A stretch of 51,208 nucleotides of DNA. Source: an uncultured Pseudomonadota bacterium (lineage in GTDB: Bacteria > Pseudomonadota > Gammaproteobacteria > Competibacterales > Competibacteraceae). Both the position numbers and the translations under genes were made by a program. How positions within the stretch are numbered: the first letter of the stretch is position 1; each line of letters starts with the position of its first letter. Positions 23,777-33,248 of this stretch are shown here, piece after piece. Location: positions 1-51,208 of the forward strand of contig CAIMUS010000194.1 in the NCBI GenBank assembly GCA_903844665.1. The letters run 5' to 3'. The notes below the pieces were generated by a model. The model did no database searches. It was not told where the DNA came from and saw only the letters and a list, made by a program, of their open reading frames with translations.

Positions 23777-25438
23777 TCAGCGCAGTTCGCGCCGGAGAAT
23801 CTTACCGACATTGGATTTGGGCAGTTCTTCGCGAAATTCAATATATTTCGGCATCTTGTAGCCGGTCAGATTGGCTTTGCAGTATTCGCGCACGGTCTCT
23901 TCGCCGAGTGTTGCACCGGGCTTGCGCACCACGAACACCTTGACCGCTTCTCCGGATTTGTCGTCGGGCACGCCGATGCAGGCGACTTCCAGCACGCCCT
24001 CGCAATGGGCGACGACATCCTCGATTTCATTGGGATAGACGTTGAAGCCGGAAACCAGGACCATGTCCTTCTTCCGGTCGACGATCCGGACGAAGCCCTG
24101 TTCATCGACCGTGGCGATATCGCCGGTCTGCAACCAGCCGTCCGCCGTAATGGTGTTGGCGGTTTCATCCGGACGCTGCCAGTAACCGCGCATGACCTGC
24201 GGCCCGCGCACCCACAGTTCGCCCCGTTCGCCGAACGGCACCTCCTGGCCCTGATCGTCGCGCAGGGAAATCTCGGTGGAGGGGGCCGGCAAACCGATGC
24301 TGCCGTTGAATTCCTGAACATCGAGCGGATTAAGGCAGACCACCGGCGAGGATTCGGTCAGGCCATAGCCTTCCAGAATGTGGATGCCGGTGATTTTCTG
24401 CCATCTATCCGCCACCGCCCGTTGCACCGCCATGCCGCCGCCGACCGCCAGCTTCAGCGGTTTAAAATCCAGTTTGGCAAAATCTTCATTGTGCACCAGG
24501 GCATTGAACAGGGTATTGACGCCGCTGATAAAGGTGAATTCGCCGACATTTTGCAATTCCTTGACAAAAGCGGGAATATCGCGCGGGTTGGTAATCAGCA
24601 GATTCAAGCCGCCGAATCTCATGAAGGTCAGGCAATTAACGGTCAGACAGAAAATATGGTAAAGCGGCAGGGCGGTAATCACAACTTCCTTCCCTTCCTC
24701 GATAGCCGCGCCGACAAAGACCGACACCTGCAGCATATTGGCCACCATATTGCGATGGGTCAACATGGCGCCCTTGGCGACTCCGGTAGTGCCGCCGGTA
24801 TATTGCAGGAAGGCCAGATCGTCGCCGTTCAGCGCCACCGGTTCGAGCGTCAGCTTCTGGCCCTTGGCGAGAGCCGATTTAAGAGAAATGGCGCCGGGCA
24901 GGTCATAGGCTGGCGCCATCTTTTTAATGTATTTGACGACGAAATTGACGATCAGGGATTTCGGGAACGGGAGCAGATCGCCGACTTCGGTGACAATAAT
25001 ATTCTTGAGCCTGGTCTTATGGGCGACTTCCGCCAGCACATGGGCGAAATTGGCAATGATGACGATCGTTTCGGCGCCGGCGTCGTTCATTTGATGCTCG
25101 AGTTCGCGCGGCGTATACAGCGGATTGACGTTGACCGCGGTCAGGCCGGCCCGCAGAATGCCGAACAGGACCACCGGGTATTGCAACAGATTGGGCAGCA
25201 TGATGGCCACGCGATCGCCCTTTTGCAGGCCCAATTGCTGTTGCAGGAAAGCAGCGAAATCGCGCGTTTTGGCGTCCAACTCGGCAAACGACATGGCGTA
25301 GCCCATGTTGGCAAAAGCATCCCGGTCGCTGAACTTCTTGCAGCTCTGCTCGAATATCTCGACCAGGGAACGATATTCATCCGGATCGATTTCAGCCGGT
25401 ACTCCGGGGGGGTAGCGTTTCAGCCAGATTTTTTCCAC
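23777..25438 (-). CDS. fadD: Long-chain fatty-acid--CoA ligase FadD
   Basis: 553 residues. An ANL-superfamily adenylating enzyme that converts fatty acids to acyl-CoA at the inner membrane for beta-oxidation, which in PHA-storing bacteria can feed polymer synthesis. Motifs: phosphate-binding [12 protein letters not shown] (213-224), GYGLTESSP (357-365), the [10 protein letters not shown] segment and the C-terminal catalytic Lys in [14 protein letters not shown]. The length and N-terminus ([17 protein letters not shown]) match E. coli-type FadD. It is a single gene with its own ribosome binding site (aggaga) and terminator. Confidence 0.93.
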   Translation of the reverse strand: MEKIWLKRYPPGVPAEIDPDEYRSLVEIFEQSCKKFSDRDAFANMGYAMSFAELDAKTRDFAAFLQQQLGLQKGDRVAIMLPNLLQYPVVLFGILRAGLTAVNVNPLYTPRELEHQMNDAGAETIVIIANFAHVLAEVAHKTRLKNIIVTEVGDLLPFPKSLIVNFVVKYIKKMAPAYDLPGAISLKSALAKGQKLTLEPVALNGDDLAFLQYTGGTTGVAKGAMLTHRNMVANMLQVSVFVGAAIEEGKEVVITALPLYHIFCLTVNCLTFMRFGGLNLLITNPRDIPAFVKELQNVGEFTFISGVNTLFNALVHNEDFAKLDFKPLKLAVGGGMAVQRAVADRWQKITGIHILEGYGLTESSPVVCLNPLDVQEFNGSIGLPAPSTEISLRDDQGQEVPFGERGELWVRGPQVMRGYWQRPDETANTITADGWLQTGDIATVDEQGFVRIVDRKKDMVLVSGFNVYPNEIEDVVAHCEGVLEVACIGVPDDKSGEAVKVFVVRKPGATLGEETVREYCKANLTGYKMPKYIEFREELPKSNVGKILRRELR

Positions 25439-25789
25439 AGAAAGCTCTCCTGGTGAGGTCTTGTTGTGACGTGGAGGTCGGGAGTCATGATCAAGGAAAT
25501 GACACCTACGGTCGGATGGGCGGTTGCCAGGCCCTGCCGTAGCTGTCGTGGCGATTCCCGGAGCGGGTGGTAAGGCGGGTCATTGAGACTCAACATCGTG
25601 TGCCCAGCGGTAGGTTAACCACGGCGATTCCGGGAGGGCCGGTCGTTACAAGCCGTCAACTGTCGGTTCGGCAAAGGGACGGTATCGAGAGCAGTGTGGA
25701 GGCACGGCTCAAGATTGTAAATGATAAACTTTTACCACGCCTTGCCGGAGAGGTCAAATTGTTCAATTACTGTCGTAAGGAGAACTCGC
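25439..25789. other. Divergent promoter region, fadD / transaminase
   Basis: 351 bp between the divergent fadD and ArgD/AstC genes. It must hold both promoters. It contains the fadD ribosome binding site near 25447, an A+T-rich patch at about 25712-25735 and the ribosome binding site aaggag at 25777-25782 for the transaminase gene. I could not identify convincing hexamers or a known operator. Confidence 0.4.
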
Positions 25790-27004
25790 ATGGCTCACGC
25801 TGTTCCTGTCGGTCGCGCCCTGTTCGACGACGTCATGGTGCCCAACTATGCGCCGGCGGCCATCATTCCCGTCCGTGGCGAGGGTTCCCGGCTGTGGGAT
25901 CAGGCGGGCGTGGAGTATATCGATTTCGCCGGCGGGATTGCGGTCACCTGCCTGGGTCATGCCCATCCCAGGCTGGTGGCGGCGCTGACCGAACAGGCGC
26001 AGCGGCTCTGGCATGTCAGCAATGTACTGGTTAACGAGCCGGAGCTGCGGCTGGCCAGGAAACTGTGCGAACTGACCTTCGCGGAAAAAATATTCTTCGC
26101 CAACTCGGGCGCGGAAGCCAACGAGGCGGCGCTCAAGCTGGCGCGTAAATACGCCAGCGACCACTTCGGGCCGGAGAAGCGGGAAATCATCGCCTTTACC
26201 CAGTCCTTCCACGGCCGCACCTTGTTTACCGTAACGGTGGGAGGGCAACCGAAATATACCCAGGGGTTCGAACCTCTGCCGGGCGGCATCACCCATGTAC
26301 CTTACAATGATCTGGCGGCGCTGGCCGCAGCCATATCGGATAAAACCTGTGCCGTCATCATGGAACCCATACTCGGGGAAAGCGGGGTGATTCCTGCCAG
26401 CCGGGCATTCGTCCAGGGATCGCGGGAACTGTGCGACCGTCACCAGGCTTTACTGATTTTCGACGAGGTGCAGACCGGCGCCGGTCGTACCGGCGAGCTC
26501 TATGCCTACATGGGACTTGGGGTAAGGCCGGATATTCTGACCAGCGCCAAAGGGCTGGGGGGAGGATTCCCAATCGGCGCCATGCTGACCACGACCGCCA
26601 TCGCCCGCAGCCTCGGAGTCGGCAGCCATGGCACCACCTATGGCGGTAACCCGCTGGCCTGCACCGTGGCCGAGGCCGTTTTGGATATCGTCGGCGAGCC
26701 GCAGGTGTTGGCCGGGGTAAGGCGCAGACACGAACTGTTCATGGAGCGCCTGCACGCCCTCGATCAATGTTTCGGGGTGTTTACCGAAATCCGTGGCCGG
26801 GGCCTGCTGTTGGGTTGCGCCTTGCAGCCTGCCTGGCAGGGACGGGCCAAAGATTTCGTCGATGCCGCGCTCGCGCGGGGCCTGCTGGCGCTGGTCGCCG
26901 GACCGGATGTGATCCGCCTGGCGCCGTCCCTGATCATTCCCGAGGAGTTGATCGAAGCGGGCATGCAACGTTTCGCCCAGGCCGTTGCCGATCTGGTCAG
27001 GTAG
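25790..27004 (+). CDS. argD: Acetylornithine/succinylornithine transaminase (ArgD/AstC family)
   Basis: 404 residues, the usual length. A class III PLP-dependent aminotransferase of arginine synthesis or catabolism. Visible are the substrate/PLP region [16 protein letters not shown] (about 105-120), [12 protein letters not shown] with Asp225, and the PLP lysine Lys254 in [11 protein letters not shown]. The ATG at 25790 was chosen for its strong ribosome binding site and the family N-terminus; the open frame begins earlier at 25721. Without other arg or ast genes nearby, ArgD and AstC roles cannot be separated; many gammaproteobacteria use one enzyme for both. Confidence 0.9.
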   Translation: MAHAVPVGRALFDDVMVPNYAPAAIIPVRGEGSRLWDQAGVEYIDFAGGIAVTCLGHAHPRLVAALTEQAQRLWHVSNVLVNEPELRLARKLCELTFAEKIFFANSGAEANEAALKLARKYASDHFGPEKREIIAFTQSFHGRTLFTVTVGGQPKYTQGFEPLPGGITHVPYNDLAALAAAISDKTCAVIMEPILGESGVIPASRAFVQGSRELCDRHQALLIFDEVQTGAGRTGELYAYMGLGVRPDILTSAKGLGGGFPIGAMLTTTAIARSLGVGSHGTTYGGNPLACTVAEAVLDIVGEPQVLAGVRRRHELFMERLHALDQCFGVFTEIRGRGLLLGCALQPAWQGRAKDFVDAALARGLLALVAGPDVIRLAPSLIIPEELIEAGMQRFAQAVADLVR

Positions 27005-27146
27005 TGTAGCGCCAGGGGACGCTAAAACCAGCGGCAGCAGGCTGGAAAAATGGTAATATTAAAATAGCTTATAGTGATCTGAATCCACCGGTTGCCAGAG
27101 GCGAACCGGTGTTCCCTGTCCCCTTCATGCCGGAGGTTATTACCCT

Positions 27147-27365
27147 ATGACCCAACTGCTGGAGCCGCATCGACTGGAAGACTACCGCACCAAGCTCGAT
27201 GAATTGCGCCTTGAACACCGGGATCTCGACGATGTTATCGGCCGCCTGTCGGAAGATCCCTATGTAGACCAGTTGCAACTACGGCGCATGAAAAAGCGCA
27301 AGTTGTATTTAAAAGACCTGATCACCCGCCTGGAAAGTAAACTGATCCCCGATATAGACGCTTAA
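27147..27365 (+). CDS. YdcH family (DUF465) small protein
   Basis: 72 residues, charged and predicted as a helical hairpin. The segment HRLEDYRTKLDELRLEHRDL near the start and the ending LQLRRMKKRKLYLKDLITRL match the DUF465/YdcH family, whose members are common in proteobacteria and have no known function. A good ribosome binding site (ggagg) lies upstream. It stands alone, 142 bp after the transaminase gene. Confidence 0.85.
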   Translation: MTQLLEPHRLEDYRTKLDELRLEHRDLDDVIGRLSEDPYVDQLQLRRMKKRKLYLKDLITRLESKLIPDIDA

Positions 27366-27390
27366 GCCGGCGGCGGCCCGCCCGCCGGCT
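27365..27390 (+). terminator. GC-rich hairpin after the ydcH-like gene
   Basis: Arms agccggcgg (27365-27373) and ccgccggct (27382-27390) form a 9-bp stem directly after the stop codon. There is no T tract, so termination efficiency is uncertain. Confidence 0.4.
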
Positions 27391-27497
27391 CTACCCGGAA
27401 GACCACTCCCAAACATGTTGTTCTTAAAGGATCGACCCTGACATGGTGAGGCAGCGGGGAAGCTGGCAAAATCGCCAGGGTGAAAGGAACTGCAAGC

Positions 27498-27523
27498 AGT
27501 GGACTGTGATTCCACAGTCCACT
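27498..27523. other. Strong 11-bp hairpin
   Basis: agtggactgtg (27498-27508) and cacagtccact (27513-27523) form a perfect stem with a 4-base loop, in the 222-bp gap between the convergent ydcH-like and phasin-like genes. It has no T tract on either strand. It may be a transcript end or part of a small RNA. Confidence 0.5.
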
Positions 27524-27587
27524 TGACCTTGGCGCCTAAGCCCGTAAGCGGCGGCGGGCTGGATGGAACTCCCGCCGGCTTGACGGA

Positions 27588-28250
27588 TTAAAGCTGCTCG
27601 CCGTATTTCCTGAGGTGCAACTCCTTGGCCTGGGCGATCCAGTTTTCCCGCTGAATCCGGCCGGTCGAATTGACCACTTCAGTTTCGATACGCTCGACTT
27701 CAGCAGGACTTAATTGGGCAATCTGCCGGAAGCTGACAATGCCATCCACTTTCAATTTGGTTTCGATAGCCGGCCCGATCCCGGAAATTTCCTTCAGGTC
27801 GTCCTTTTCAGCCGCCGGGGCGGACGCCCCTTTTGCCTTGCTACGCAGCAGGGCCTGTACGCTGTGATTCAATTCTTCCAGGCGTTTGGCGATAGCCTGG
27901 AAGTCCTCGCGGGTCGGTATGCCGAGACGGTTCAGCGCACGCGATACCCGTTCTTCGAAGATTTGCTCCAGATTGTCCAGGGTTTCCGCGGCTTTGTGGC
28001 GCGCTTCTTCCACCCGTTCCTTGATTTCACCTACTGTTTCGCCGGCCTTTTTTTGCGTTTCATCGAAGACTTTCCCGCTTTCCTTGACCAGCGAGTGCAG
28101 GATTTTACTGCCTTCCTGCTGAATTTTTTCAACCGTCTCCTGCGCCTTGGCAATAGCTTCCTGCGCGGTTTCGACAGCCGCCTTACCAACGGCCAGAATC
28201 TGCTCGGCAGGCGATTCAGCCTGTGATTTTGTCTCTTTCTTGTCGGTCAC
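27588..28250 (-). CDS. Phasin-like protein with C-terminal helix-hairpin-helix domain
   Basis: 220 residues. Residues about 10-95 are a long Lys/Glu/Ala amphipathic coiled coil. Residues 99-120 (EERVSRALNRLGIPTREDF) match the PhaF/PhaI-type phasins that coat PHA granules, and LEELNHSVQALL continues that family. After a short linker, residues about 150-195 (LKEISGIGPAIETKLKVDGI) form a helix-hairpin-helix motif like those of DNA-binding and L21-like proteins. Pseudomonas PhaF also joins a phasin to a DNA-binding (histone-like) tail and tethers granules to the nucleoid. This protein may do the same with a different domain, which is inference. Confidence 0.7.
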   Translation of the reverse strand: MTDKKETKSQAESPAEQILAVGKAAVETAQEAIAKAQETVEKIQQEGSKILHSLVKESGKVFDETQKKAGETVGEIKERVEEARHKAAETLDNLEQIFEERVSRALNRLGIPTREDFQAIAKRLEELNHSVQALLRSKAKGASAPAAEKDDLKEISGIGPAIETKLKVDGIVSFRQIAQLSPAEVERIETEVVNSTGRIQRENWIAQAKELHLRKYGEQL

Positions 28251-28313
28251 GGGGTATTCTCCTGAGTGAGAACGTCAATGGGCAAAAATACGGTCGGAAT
28301 TGGAGGGAACGCA

Positions 28314-28358
28314 TACACTTCAAAAGTGTAAAGCTTGCCTTTAGTATAAACATACTAA
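28314..28358. promoter_or_regulatory. Two palindromes upstream of the phasin-like gene
   Basis: Palindrome 1, tacacttcaaaagtgta (28314-28330), has 7-base arms. Palindrome 2, ttagtataaacatactaa (28341-28358), has 7-base arms around aaac and contains a TATACT-like -10 on the minus strand. They lie 64-108 bp before the start codon of the minus-strand phasin-like gene, in the position expected for operators. The binding protein is unknown. Confidence 0.5.
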
Positions 28359-28420
28359 CCGCCTGATACATCCCACCTGAAGTGTGGGATTCGACGAATC
28401 ACCTCATAAATTATTTCTTA

Positions 28421-28530
28421 GTGTAAATTTTTCAGTGATGGAGACAAGTTGATACGCTATTTTGTGTAGCAAGGGCAAGGACAACACTACAGGTAGTATC
28501 TAAACATTCCCATCACTGGAAAATTTACAC
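28421..28530. mobile_element. 110-bp MITE-like element, copy 1
   Basis: Terminal inverted repeats of 20 bases (gtgtaaatttttcagtgatg at 28421-28440; complement at 28511-28530, one mismatch) bound a 110-bp element without coding capacity. The interior is clearly homologous to the copy at 34504-34613, including gatacgctattttgtgtag, and the similarity extends a few bases outside on both sides (ttctta before, acca after). It lies between ptsP and the phasin-like gene. No transposase of a matching family is in the window. Confidence 0.85.
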
Positions 28531-28536
28531 GACCAA

Positions 28537-30807
28537 TTATTTACCGATCCGGATCAGCCCGCCCAGCCCGTACTCGTCCAGCACGCTGTTAAGCCTCTCG
28601 CGGATGGGGCCGGCATTCTCGAAGTGCATGACCTCGGTCAGCAGCTCTTGGGCCCGGGCCAGCGGAATGGTGCGAATCATCCATTTGATCTTGAGCAGGT
28701 TACCCAGGCTCATGCTCAATTTGTCCACCCCCATCGCCAGCAGCAATAAGGCCGCCGCCGGGTCCCCGGCCATCTCGCCACAGACGCTGACTTCGCGTCC
28801 GGCCAGGTGCACCCGCGTCACGATATACTGGATAGCCTGCAGCACCGCCGGATGGAGACCATCATAGAGTTTGGCGACCCGGTCGTTATTGCGATCCACC
28901 GCCAGCAGATACTGGGTCAGATCGTTGCTGCCGATGGAGACATAATCCACCTTACGGATCAGGGTGTCGATCTGATAGATCGTGGCAGGCACTTCCACCA
29001 TCAGTCCCACCCGGGGCAGCACCGCCGGCACGCCGTCCTCCAGCAGCTCGGCATGGGCCTGCCGCAGCAACTCCAGGGCTTCGGCCAGTTCGCTGACACA
29101 GGTAATCATGGGAAACAGGATGCCCAGATTCGGGCAGGCGCTGCCGGCCCGCAGCATGGCGCGCAATTGTGTCTTGAAGATATCCGGCTGGTCCAGGCTC
29201 ACCCGGATGCCGCGCCAGCCCAGAAACGGATTTTGTTCTTCGATCGGGAAATACGGCAGCGGCTTATCGCCACCGATATCCAGGGTGCGCAGCATCACCG
29301 GGTGCGGCGCCATGGCCTGCAGCACCCGCATATAGGTGGCGGCCTGTTCCTCTTCGCTGGGAAAGCGATCCCGCAGACAGAATTGCAATTCGGAGCGATA
29401 CAGGCCAATGCCCTCGGCGCCGTTGTCGCGGGCGGCGGCGACATCGGCGAACAGACCGGCGTTGGCGTGCAGTTCGAGCCGATGTCCGTCCGGCGTGATC
29501 GCCGGCAGATGCCGCAGTTCTTGCAGCCCCCGCGACAATTCCGCCTCTTCTTCCACCAGTTTCAGATATTCCTGCCGCAAGGTCGGGCTCGGCTGGATGC
29601 ATACCCGCGCGGTATAGCCATCCACCACGACCTCGCGGCCATTCAGTCGGCTGAGCGGCAGGTTGGTCACGCCGAATACCGCCGGTATGCCCAAACCCCG
29701 TGCCAGCAGGGCCACATGGGAAGCGCCGGTACCGTGAATCGACACCAGGCCGGCCAGCTTTTCCGGCGGCACTTCCAGAAACTGGGAGACCCCGATTTCC
29801 TCCCCCATCAGGATGGTCCGTTCCGGGTAGTGCTGGCCTTCCCGTCGCTGCTCCCCCTGCAACAGTCGCTTCAGCAGGCGCATGCCCAAATCGCGGATAT
29901 CCGCGGCCCGCCCCTGGAGGTAGGGGTCATCCATTTCCTCGAAGACATTGGCATATTCCTCGATGGTGGCGCGCAGCGCCCCCGGCGCCCAGTTGCCGGC
30001 CCGGATCCGGTTGAGGGCGCCGGTCACCAGACTGTCGCTGCTCAGCAGCAGGGCATAGGCATCGAACAGCGCCCGGTCGCCGGGAGAAAGCAGGCGCTGC
30101 ATGCGTTTGCTGAGGCGGCGGATCTCTTTCAATTCGGCGGCCACGGCCAGGCGGAAGCGGGCCACCTCCATCTCCCGGTCGGCAACCTGCTTATCCGGCA
30201 CCGACTCCAGTTCGGCTACCGGAAAAACCACCACGGCTTCACCCAGACCCAGACCTTTGGCGCTGGTCACGCCTTCCAGAAACAGGGTGACGGCCAGAGC
30301 ATCCCGGTCCAGCCGATCCAGGGACTGGCGGATTTCGGCCTGCGAGATGGAGCTTGCCAATTGCGCCGCCAGGGTCACCAAAAACGATTCTTCCTGGACG
30401 GTAAATTTACGCCGCAACCGCTGCTGGACGATCAGCACCCCCAGATTCTTACGGCGCCGGATAATAGGCACGCCGAGAAAACCATGAAAGGGAGTTTCGT
30501 CGATGGCCGCCACCGGGCTGAAAGCCGGATGCTCCGGGGCATTTTCCACGTTGACCGGCTCGGCACGGCTGGCCGCCAATCCGGTCAAGCCCTGGCCGAG
30601 CTTCAACCGTACCTGCCCGACCACCCGTGGCGGCAGGCCATCGGTCGCCATCAGCACGTGTTCCCCGCGGCTGTAGTCGGTCATATACACCGAACAGACA
30701 TCGGCATGCATAGCGGACTTGACCCGTTCCACAATCAAGCTCAGGGCCTCATCCAGGTTATGCGCCGCATTGACCTCCTGGACGATACGCCGCAAGGCGT
30801 CCAGCAT
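28537..30807 (-). CDS. ptsP: Phosphoenolpyruvate--protein phosphotransferase PtsP (EI-Ntr)
   Basis: 756 residues; first enzyme of the nitrogen-related phosphotransferase system, passing phosphate from PEP to NPr. An N-terminal GAF domain (about 15-160) is followed by the EI N-terminal helical domain, the phosphohistidine domain with His364 (GASHVALLARGLGIPAV) and the C-terminal PEP-binding barrel with IGSNDLTQYLLAVDR and VSVCGEMAGDP, which holds the catalytic Cys. The GAF domain is the nitrogen-sensing module in this family. It is followed on the same strand order by rppH upstream, the usual gammaproteobacterial arrangement. In PHA producers this system can influence storage, but nothing here shows that directly. 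Confidence 0.95.
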   Translation of the reverse strand: MLDALRRIVQEVNAAHNLDEALSLIVERVKSAMHADVCSVYMTDYSRGEHVLMATDGLPPRVVGQVRLKLGQGLTGLAASRAEPVNVENAPEHPAFSPVAAIDETPFHGFLGVPIIRRRKNLGVLIVQQRLRRKFTVQEESFLVTLAAQLASSISQAEIRQSLDRLDRDALAVTLFLEGVTSAKGLGLGEAVVVFPVAELESVPDKQVADREMEVARFRLAVAAELKEIRRLSKRMQRLLSPGDRALFDAYALLLSSDSLVTGALNRIRAGNWAPGALRATIEEYANVFEEMDDPYLQGRAADIRDLGMRLLKRLLQGEQRREGQHYPERTILMGEEIGVSQFLEVPPEKLAGLVSIHGTGASHVALLARGLGIPAVFGVTNLPLSRLNGREVVVDGYTARVCIQPSPTLRQEYLKLVEEEAELSRGLQELRHLPAITPDGHRLELHANAGLFADVAAARDNGAEGIGLYRSELQFCLRDRFPSEEEQAATYMRVLQAMAPHPVMLRTLDIGGDKPLPYFPIEEQNPFLGWRGIRVSLDQPDIFKTQLRAMLRAGSACPNLGILFPMITCVSELAEALELLRQAHAELLEDGVPAVLPRVGLMVEVPATIYQIDTLIRKVDYVSIGSNDLTQYLLAVDRNNDRVAKLYDGLHPAVLQAIQYIVTRVHLAGREVSVCGEMAGDPAAALLLLAMGVDKLSMSLGNLLKIKWMIRTIPLARAQELLTEVMHFENAGPIRERLNSVLDEYGLGGLIRIGK

Positions 30808-30855
30808 TAGGGCAGTCCTCGCAAAGTTTGGTGGGTAAAATTACTGGCGCTTGCT

Positions 30856-31383
30856 CTAGGCGCGCCGCGACTGGGCGGGAGACAGCGACGACCGGTACCG
30901 GCCTTCAGGAAACAACAAGGGAGCCAGTTCGCGCAACGCGCACAAATAAACCCGCCGCTTGAACGGAACCACCGCCCTCAGCGGATACCAGTAGTCGACC
31001 CAGCGCCAATGGTCGAACTCGGGCCTGTCAGACAAATCCAACCGTACGTCGCTCTCTTCGCCCAGCAGCCGCAACAGGAACCACACCTGCTTTTGACCGA
31101 TGCAGGTCGGTTTGCTGCCGCGCCGGATCAACCGTCTGGGCAGGCGGTAATGCAGCCAGCCGACCGTTCGCCCCAGAATTTCCACATGTTCCGGTCGTAG
31201 CCCCAGTTCCTCGGCCAACTCCCGAAACATCGCCTGTTCCGGCGCGGCCAGTTCGTTTTCCCGGATACCACCCTGTGGAAACTGCCAGGAACGCTGACCA
31301 ATGCGCTTGGCCCACAACACGCGCCGGTCCGCGTTGCATAAGATAATTCCGACGTTAGGCCGATACCCCTCCGAATCAATCAC
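30856..31383 (-). CDS. rppH: RNA pyrophosphohydrolase RppH
   Basis: 175 residues. A Nudix hydrolase that converts 5'-triphosphate RNA ends to monophosphates and so starts mRNA decay by RNase E. The N-terminus [15 protein letters not shown] is canonical. The Nudix box begins at Gly38-Gly39 (GGIRENE) and includes RELAEELG (54-61). The length is typical. It lies directly upstream of ptsP (48 bp apart) and probably shares its transcript. It starts back-to-back with the HAD gene region on the other strand. Confidence 0.95.
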   Translation of the reverse strand: MIDSEGYRPNVGIILCNADRRVLWAKRIGQRSWQFPQGGIRENELAAPEQAMFRELAEELGLRPEHVEILGRTVGWLHYRLPRRLIRRGSKPTCIGQKQVWFLLRLLGEESDVRLDLSDRPEFDHWRWVDYWYPLRAVVPFKRRVYLCALRELAPLLFPEGRYRSSLSPAQSRRA

Positions 31384-31542
31384 TTGGAAATTAATCTTAA
31401 CAGCAATCGAAATTGTTTTTATTGTTTCATAATCAAGACGTTTACGCTATGGTCAAGCGACCGTCAGAGTATCCTTCCCGATTGCCGGATCGGCGGGAAT
31501 TCTTTACTCTTCCAACCTACGATCCAGCGGGAGCATCAGCTT

Positions 31543-32202
31543 GTGAGTTTAGCCATCTTCGATCTGGATAACACCCTCCTTGGCGGCGACAGCGATTACC
31601 TATGGGGGCAATTTCTGGTGGAAAGCGGCGCCGTCGACAGGGATGTCTACGAACGGGAGAACCAACGCTTTTTTGCCGCCTACCGTACTGGTACGTTGGA
31701 CATTCAGGAATATCTGGAGTTTGCCTTGCAGCCTCTGGCGGCGCATGACCCGACGGTGCTGCATGCCTGGCGGGAGCGTTTCGTGGCCGAGCGGGTTCGG
31801 CCTTTGATACTGCCCAAGGCGCTGGCGTTGTTACAGCGCCATCGGCGGGCCGGCGATATCCTGCTGATCATCACGGCGACCACCCGCTTCGTTACCCAGC
31901 CGATAGCCGATGTGCTGGGAGTATCGCACCTGCTGGCCACCGAAGTGGAAATGCGCAACGGCCGCTATACCGGCAAATCCTATGATATCCCCTGTTTTCA
32001 GGAAGGTAAGGTTCAACGGCTGGAAGCCTGGCTGGAGCAGACCGGCCACACCCTGGAAGAAAGCTGGTTTTACAGCGATTCCCTCAACGATTTGCCGCTG
32101 CTCAGCCGGGTTACCTACCCGGTGGTAGTGGATCCGGACGCCACCCTGGCCCGCTTCGCCCGTGAGCGCGGCTGGCCGGTCATCAGCCTGCGAGGTGAAT
32201 AA
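31543..32202 (+). CDS. HAD-family phosphatase (SerB-like, subfamily IB)
   Basis: 219 residues from the GTG at 31543, which has gggag about ten bases upstream and gives the expected N-terminus VSLAIFDLDNTLLGGDSDYL. The nucleophile motif is DLDNT (Asp7, Asp9), motif II is ITATT, and the acidic motif IV is SDSLNDLPLL, which together place it in the SerB/PSPase-like HAD group. The frame is open upstream to 31384 but that part is A+T-rich leader without family similarity. HAD proteins of this type next to rppH are common in gammaproteobacteria; the substrate (phosphoserine or another small phosphate ester) is not known. Confidence 0.85.
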   Translation: MSLAIFDLDNTLLGGDSDYLWGQFLVESGAVDRDVYERENQRFFAAYRTGTLDIQEYLEFALQPLAAHDPTVLHAWRERFVAERVRPLILPKALALLQRHRRAGDILLIITATTRFVTQPIADVLGVSHLLATEVEMRNGRYTGKSYDIPCFQEGKVQRLEAWLEQTGHTLEESWFYSDSLNDLPLLSRVTYPVVVDPDATLARFARERGWPVISLRGE

Positions 32203-32333
32203 ACCGCCGGCCGCCAACCGCCGCCGGCTGTAAAAGACAGGGGACGGCGGCTATAATTTCGATCATCATGGGGCCGATTATTCGGCTCTGGGGCTTTTAA
32301 CCCGTAGCATAGAGTACTTCAGGCTGGTGGATC

Positions 32334-33086
32334 GTGGCGCGGCATCGCTGGATTGCACTCATTATTTTTTTATCCCTGACCTGTCTCGGGGTTATCGGCG
32401 GCCTGCTGGCGTTCCGCTGGGTCCACCCGGACCCGGCCCCGCATCCACTTGCAGGGCGGGCGCCCGCTTACCCGATAGCGGTCGCGCAACCGGCCGCCGG
32501 AGTGATCCTGGTCGCCAGCCGGCAAATGCTCGACCCCCGCTTTCAGCATTCGGTCATTCTGTTGCTGGCCCATGATAACGAGGGCACCGTGGGACTGATC
32601 ATCAATCGGCCGACCGCCATTTCCCTGGCGGACGCCTTGCCGGAATTGGGTGATAAAGGCGCTCACCACTTGCTGTTTTTCGGTGGTCCCGTGGCTTTGA
32701 ATAGCCTGATGTTTCTGATCCGCAGCCCGGTTCCCCTGACCCAGGCCACCCTGGTGCTGGATGATATCTACGTCAGCTCCGATCGCGGGACGCTGGAGCA
32801 GTTGCTGGGTAAGCGCAAAGCGACCGGGATGCGACTGTACTTTGGCTATGCCGGCTGGGGTCCCGGTCAGTTGAACGCCGAATTGGCGCGCGGTAGCTGG
32901 CAACTGTTCCAAACCAATGCGGATACCCTGTTCCAGGAGCAAGGCGACACCCTGTGGGAGAAATTCATCGGACCGGCCAATCGGATTATGGTGCGGCGAC
33001 CGACCGAGGGCGGGAGCATGCCCCGCTTGCGGGCGGGTCCGGCAGCGGCAATCATGCCAGTCCGTGTGGCCCCGACAGGGGGTTGA
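32334..33086 (+). CDS. YqgE/AlgH family protein with N-terminal membrane anchor
   Basis: 250 residues. Residues about 60-225 are the YqgE/AlgH (DUF179) domain: GVILVASRQMLDPRFQHSVI, EGTVGLIINRP, FFGGPVALNSLMFLI and YFGYAGWGPGQL. Members are usually about 185-190 residues and cytosolic. Here about 50 residues precede the domain, including a hydrophobic segment (about 6-27) that predicts a signal anchor, plus a Pro/Ala linker. About 25 extra residues follow. This may be a membrane-attached variant. The family's function is unresolved, with a past link to alginate control in Pseudomonas. Confidence 0.85.
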   Translation: MARHRWIALIIFLSLTCLGVIGGLLAFRWVHPDPAPHPLAGRAPAYPIAVAQPAAGVILVASRQMLDPRFQHSVILLLAHDNEGTVGLIINRPTAISLADALPELGDKGAHHLLFFGGPVALNSLMFLIRSPVPLTQATLVLDDIYVSSDRGTLEQLLGKRKATGMRLYFGYAGWGPGQLNAELARGSWQLFQTNADTLFQEQGDTLWEKFIGPANRIMVRRPTEGGSMPRLRAGPAAAIMPVRVAPTGG

Positions 33087-33104
33087 CCCCAGGCGGGCGG
33101 GGTT

Positions 33105-33126
33105 GGGGCGGTTCGCGAACCGCCCC
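33105..33126. repeat. 22-bp perfect palindrome
   Basis: ggggcggttcg followed by its exact complement. Same sequence family as the tandem units at 8618-8667. It lies 18 bp after the YqgE stop codon and before aroF. Confidence 0.8.
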
Positions 33127-33248
33127 TACAATATCTGCCTGAATTGCCGTAAGTCCCTAATATGTCTCTATATCTTTAGATAACTTGAGCAAGCGGCGTA
33201 AGATGACGGCCAATCACGTACCCCGTTTGCCACTGGAGGAGTTCAAAG

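Noticed and set aside
23291-25456. 721-codon open frame on the plus strand
   Set aside because: It is the antisense shadow of fadD and its neighbour; it has no ribosome binding site and a His/Gln/Asp-rich composition typical of reversed GC-rich coding DNA.
28807-30810. 667-codon open frame opposite ptsP
   Set aside because: Antisense shadow of ptsP with the same artificial composition and no family features.
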